From CAYJAD01 sp964371505 (GTDB lineage: Bacteria > Desulfobacterota > Desulfovibrionia > Desulfovibrionales > Desulfovibrionaceae): a stretch of 7,356 nucleotides of DNA. Shown here piece after piece: positions 7,259 through 7,356 of this stretch. The first letter of the stretch is position 1, and each line of letters begins with the position of its first letter. The stretch is from the NCBI GenBank assembly GCA_964371505.1, contig CAYJNG010000113.1:1-7356 (forward strand), in the 5' to 3' direction. Below the pieces are notes generated by a model. That model was given only the letters and a program-made list of their open reading frames with translations, ran no database searches and was not told where the DNA came from. Position numbers and translations under genes: made by a program.

Positions 7259-7281
7259 ACTGTATATATTAATTACACAGT
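7259..7281. promoter_or_regulatory. ACTGT-N13-ACAGT dyad, candidate operator
   Basis: ACTGT (7259-7263) and ACAGT (7277-7281) are inverted around a 13-base AT-rich centre. If gltB transcription starts near 7210, the dyad is centred about 60 bases upstream, a common activator position. ACTGTA also occurs at 7204-7209 and 7324-7329. No specific regulator family is assigned. Confidence 0.35.
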
Positions 7282-7284
7282 ACA

Positions 7285-7303
7285 AAAAGGGAATTGCCCT
7301 TTT
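7285..7303. repeat. Short inverted repeat AAAAGGG/CCCTTTT
   Basis: A 7-bp perfect stem (7285-7291 with 7297-7303) surrounds a 5-base loop, and on the minus strand it is followed by one more T. It could be a weak terminator for a minus-strand gene ending beyond the right edge (a TAA lies at 7350-7352), or a chance AT-rich hairpin. Only three pairs are G-C. Confidence 0.3.
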
Positions 7304-7342
7304 AAGAAGATTGCTTTCAAAGGACTGTAGGCAAGGAAGACG

Positions 7343-7356
7343 ATGCTTTTTACGAA
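7343..7356 (+). CDS. Possible start of a divergent gene, cut by the window edge
   Basis: An ATG at 7343 is preceded by AAGGAAG (7333-7339), a reasonable ribosome binding site, and reads M-L-F-T before the sequence ends. The frame is closed just upstream by TAG at 7328-7330. A divergent gene would explain the long AT-rich gap before gltB. Four codons are far too few to identify it, and a minus-strand gene ending at 7350 is an equally open alternative. Confidence 0.25.

Noticed and set aside
1..7356. tRNA, rRNA, CRISPR array, transposase or insertion-sequence ends
   Set aside because: No cloverleaf, conserved rRNA segment, regularly spaced repeat or transposase-like protein was seen; the inverted repeats present are single hairpins without flanking target duplications.

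Overview
The window is bacterial DNA of moderate GC (roughly mid-40s percent by eye). All three substantial genes lie on the minus strand. In transcription order they are a full-length glutamate synthase large subunit (gltB), a dihydrolipoyl dehydrogenase (lpdA) and a class I SAM-dependent methyltransferase of unknown substrate. The LpdA sequence resembles what I remember of Desulfovibrio-type enzymes, and long G-rich hairpins with A/T tracts in the stem also occur in that group. A low-GC member of the Desulfovibrionaceae is therefore my best guess, held weakly; no marker gene here settles it.

Layout from the right edge leftwards (the direction of transcription). Positions 7120-7356 are an AT-rich upstream region. 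It may hold the first codons of a divergent plus-strand gene at 7343, three copies of ACTGTA, an ACTGT/ACAGT dyad, and a G/C-rich segment (7152-7202) that folds on the gltB-sense strand as an H-type pseudoknot just ahead of the gltB ribosome binding site. gltB fills 2719-7119 and ends at a strong intrinsic terminator (2653-2685). A sigma70-like promoter (2586-2613) then serves lpdA (1100-2539). Between lpdA and the methyltransferase lie two mutually exclusive hairpins overlapping the lpdA stop codon and a separate 19-bp perfect inverted repeat. The methyltransferase (82-972) is followed by a 22-bp perfect hairpin (6-53) at the left edge.

Functionally, GltB makes glutamate from glutamine-derived ammonia and 2-oxoglutarate and normally needs GltD to bring electrons from NADPH. 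No gltD is in the window, and the gene lacks the insertion typical of ferredoxin-dependent enzymes, so the partner is probably encoded elsewhere. LpdA likewise lacks E1/E2 or glycine-cleavage partners here. The terminator and separate promoter suggest that gltB and lpdA are independent transcription units rather than one pathway operon. The methyltransferase has no clear promoter and may depend on read-through from lpdA.

I found no clearly new multi-gene system. The best candidate for something undescribed is the pseudoknot-like gltB leader. Next come the extra cysteines in the GltB iron-sulfur motif and the paired hairpins between lpdA and the methyltransferase.
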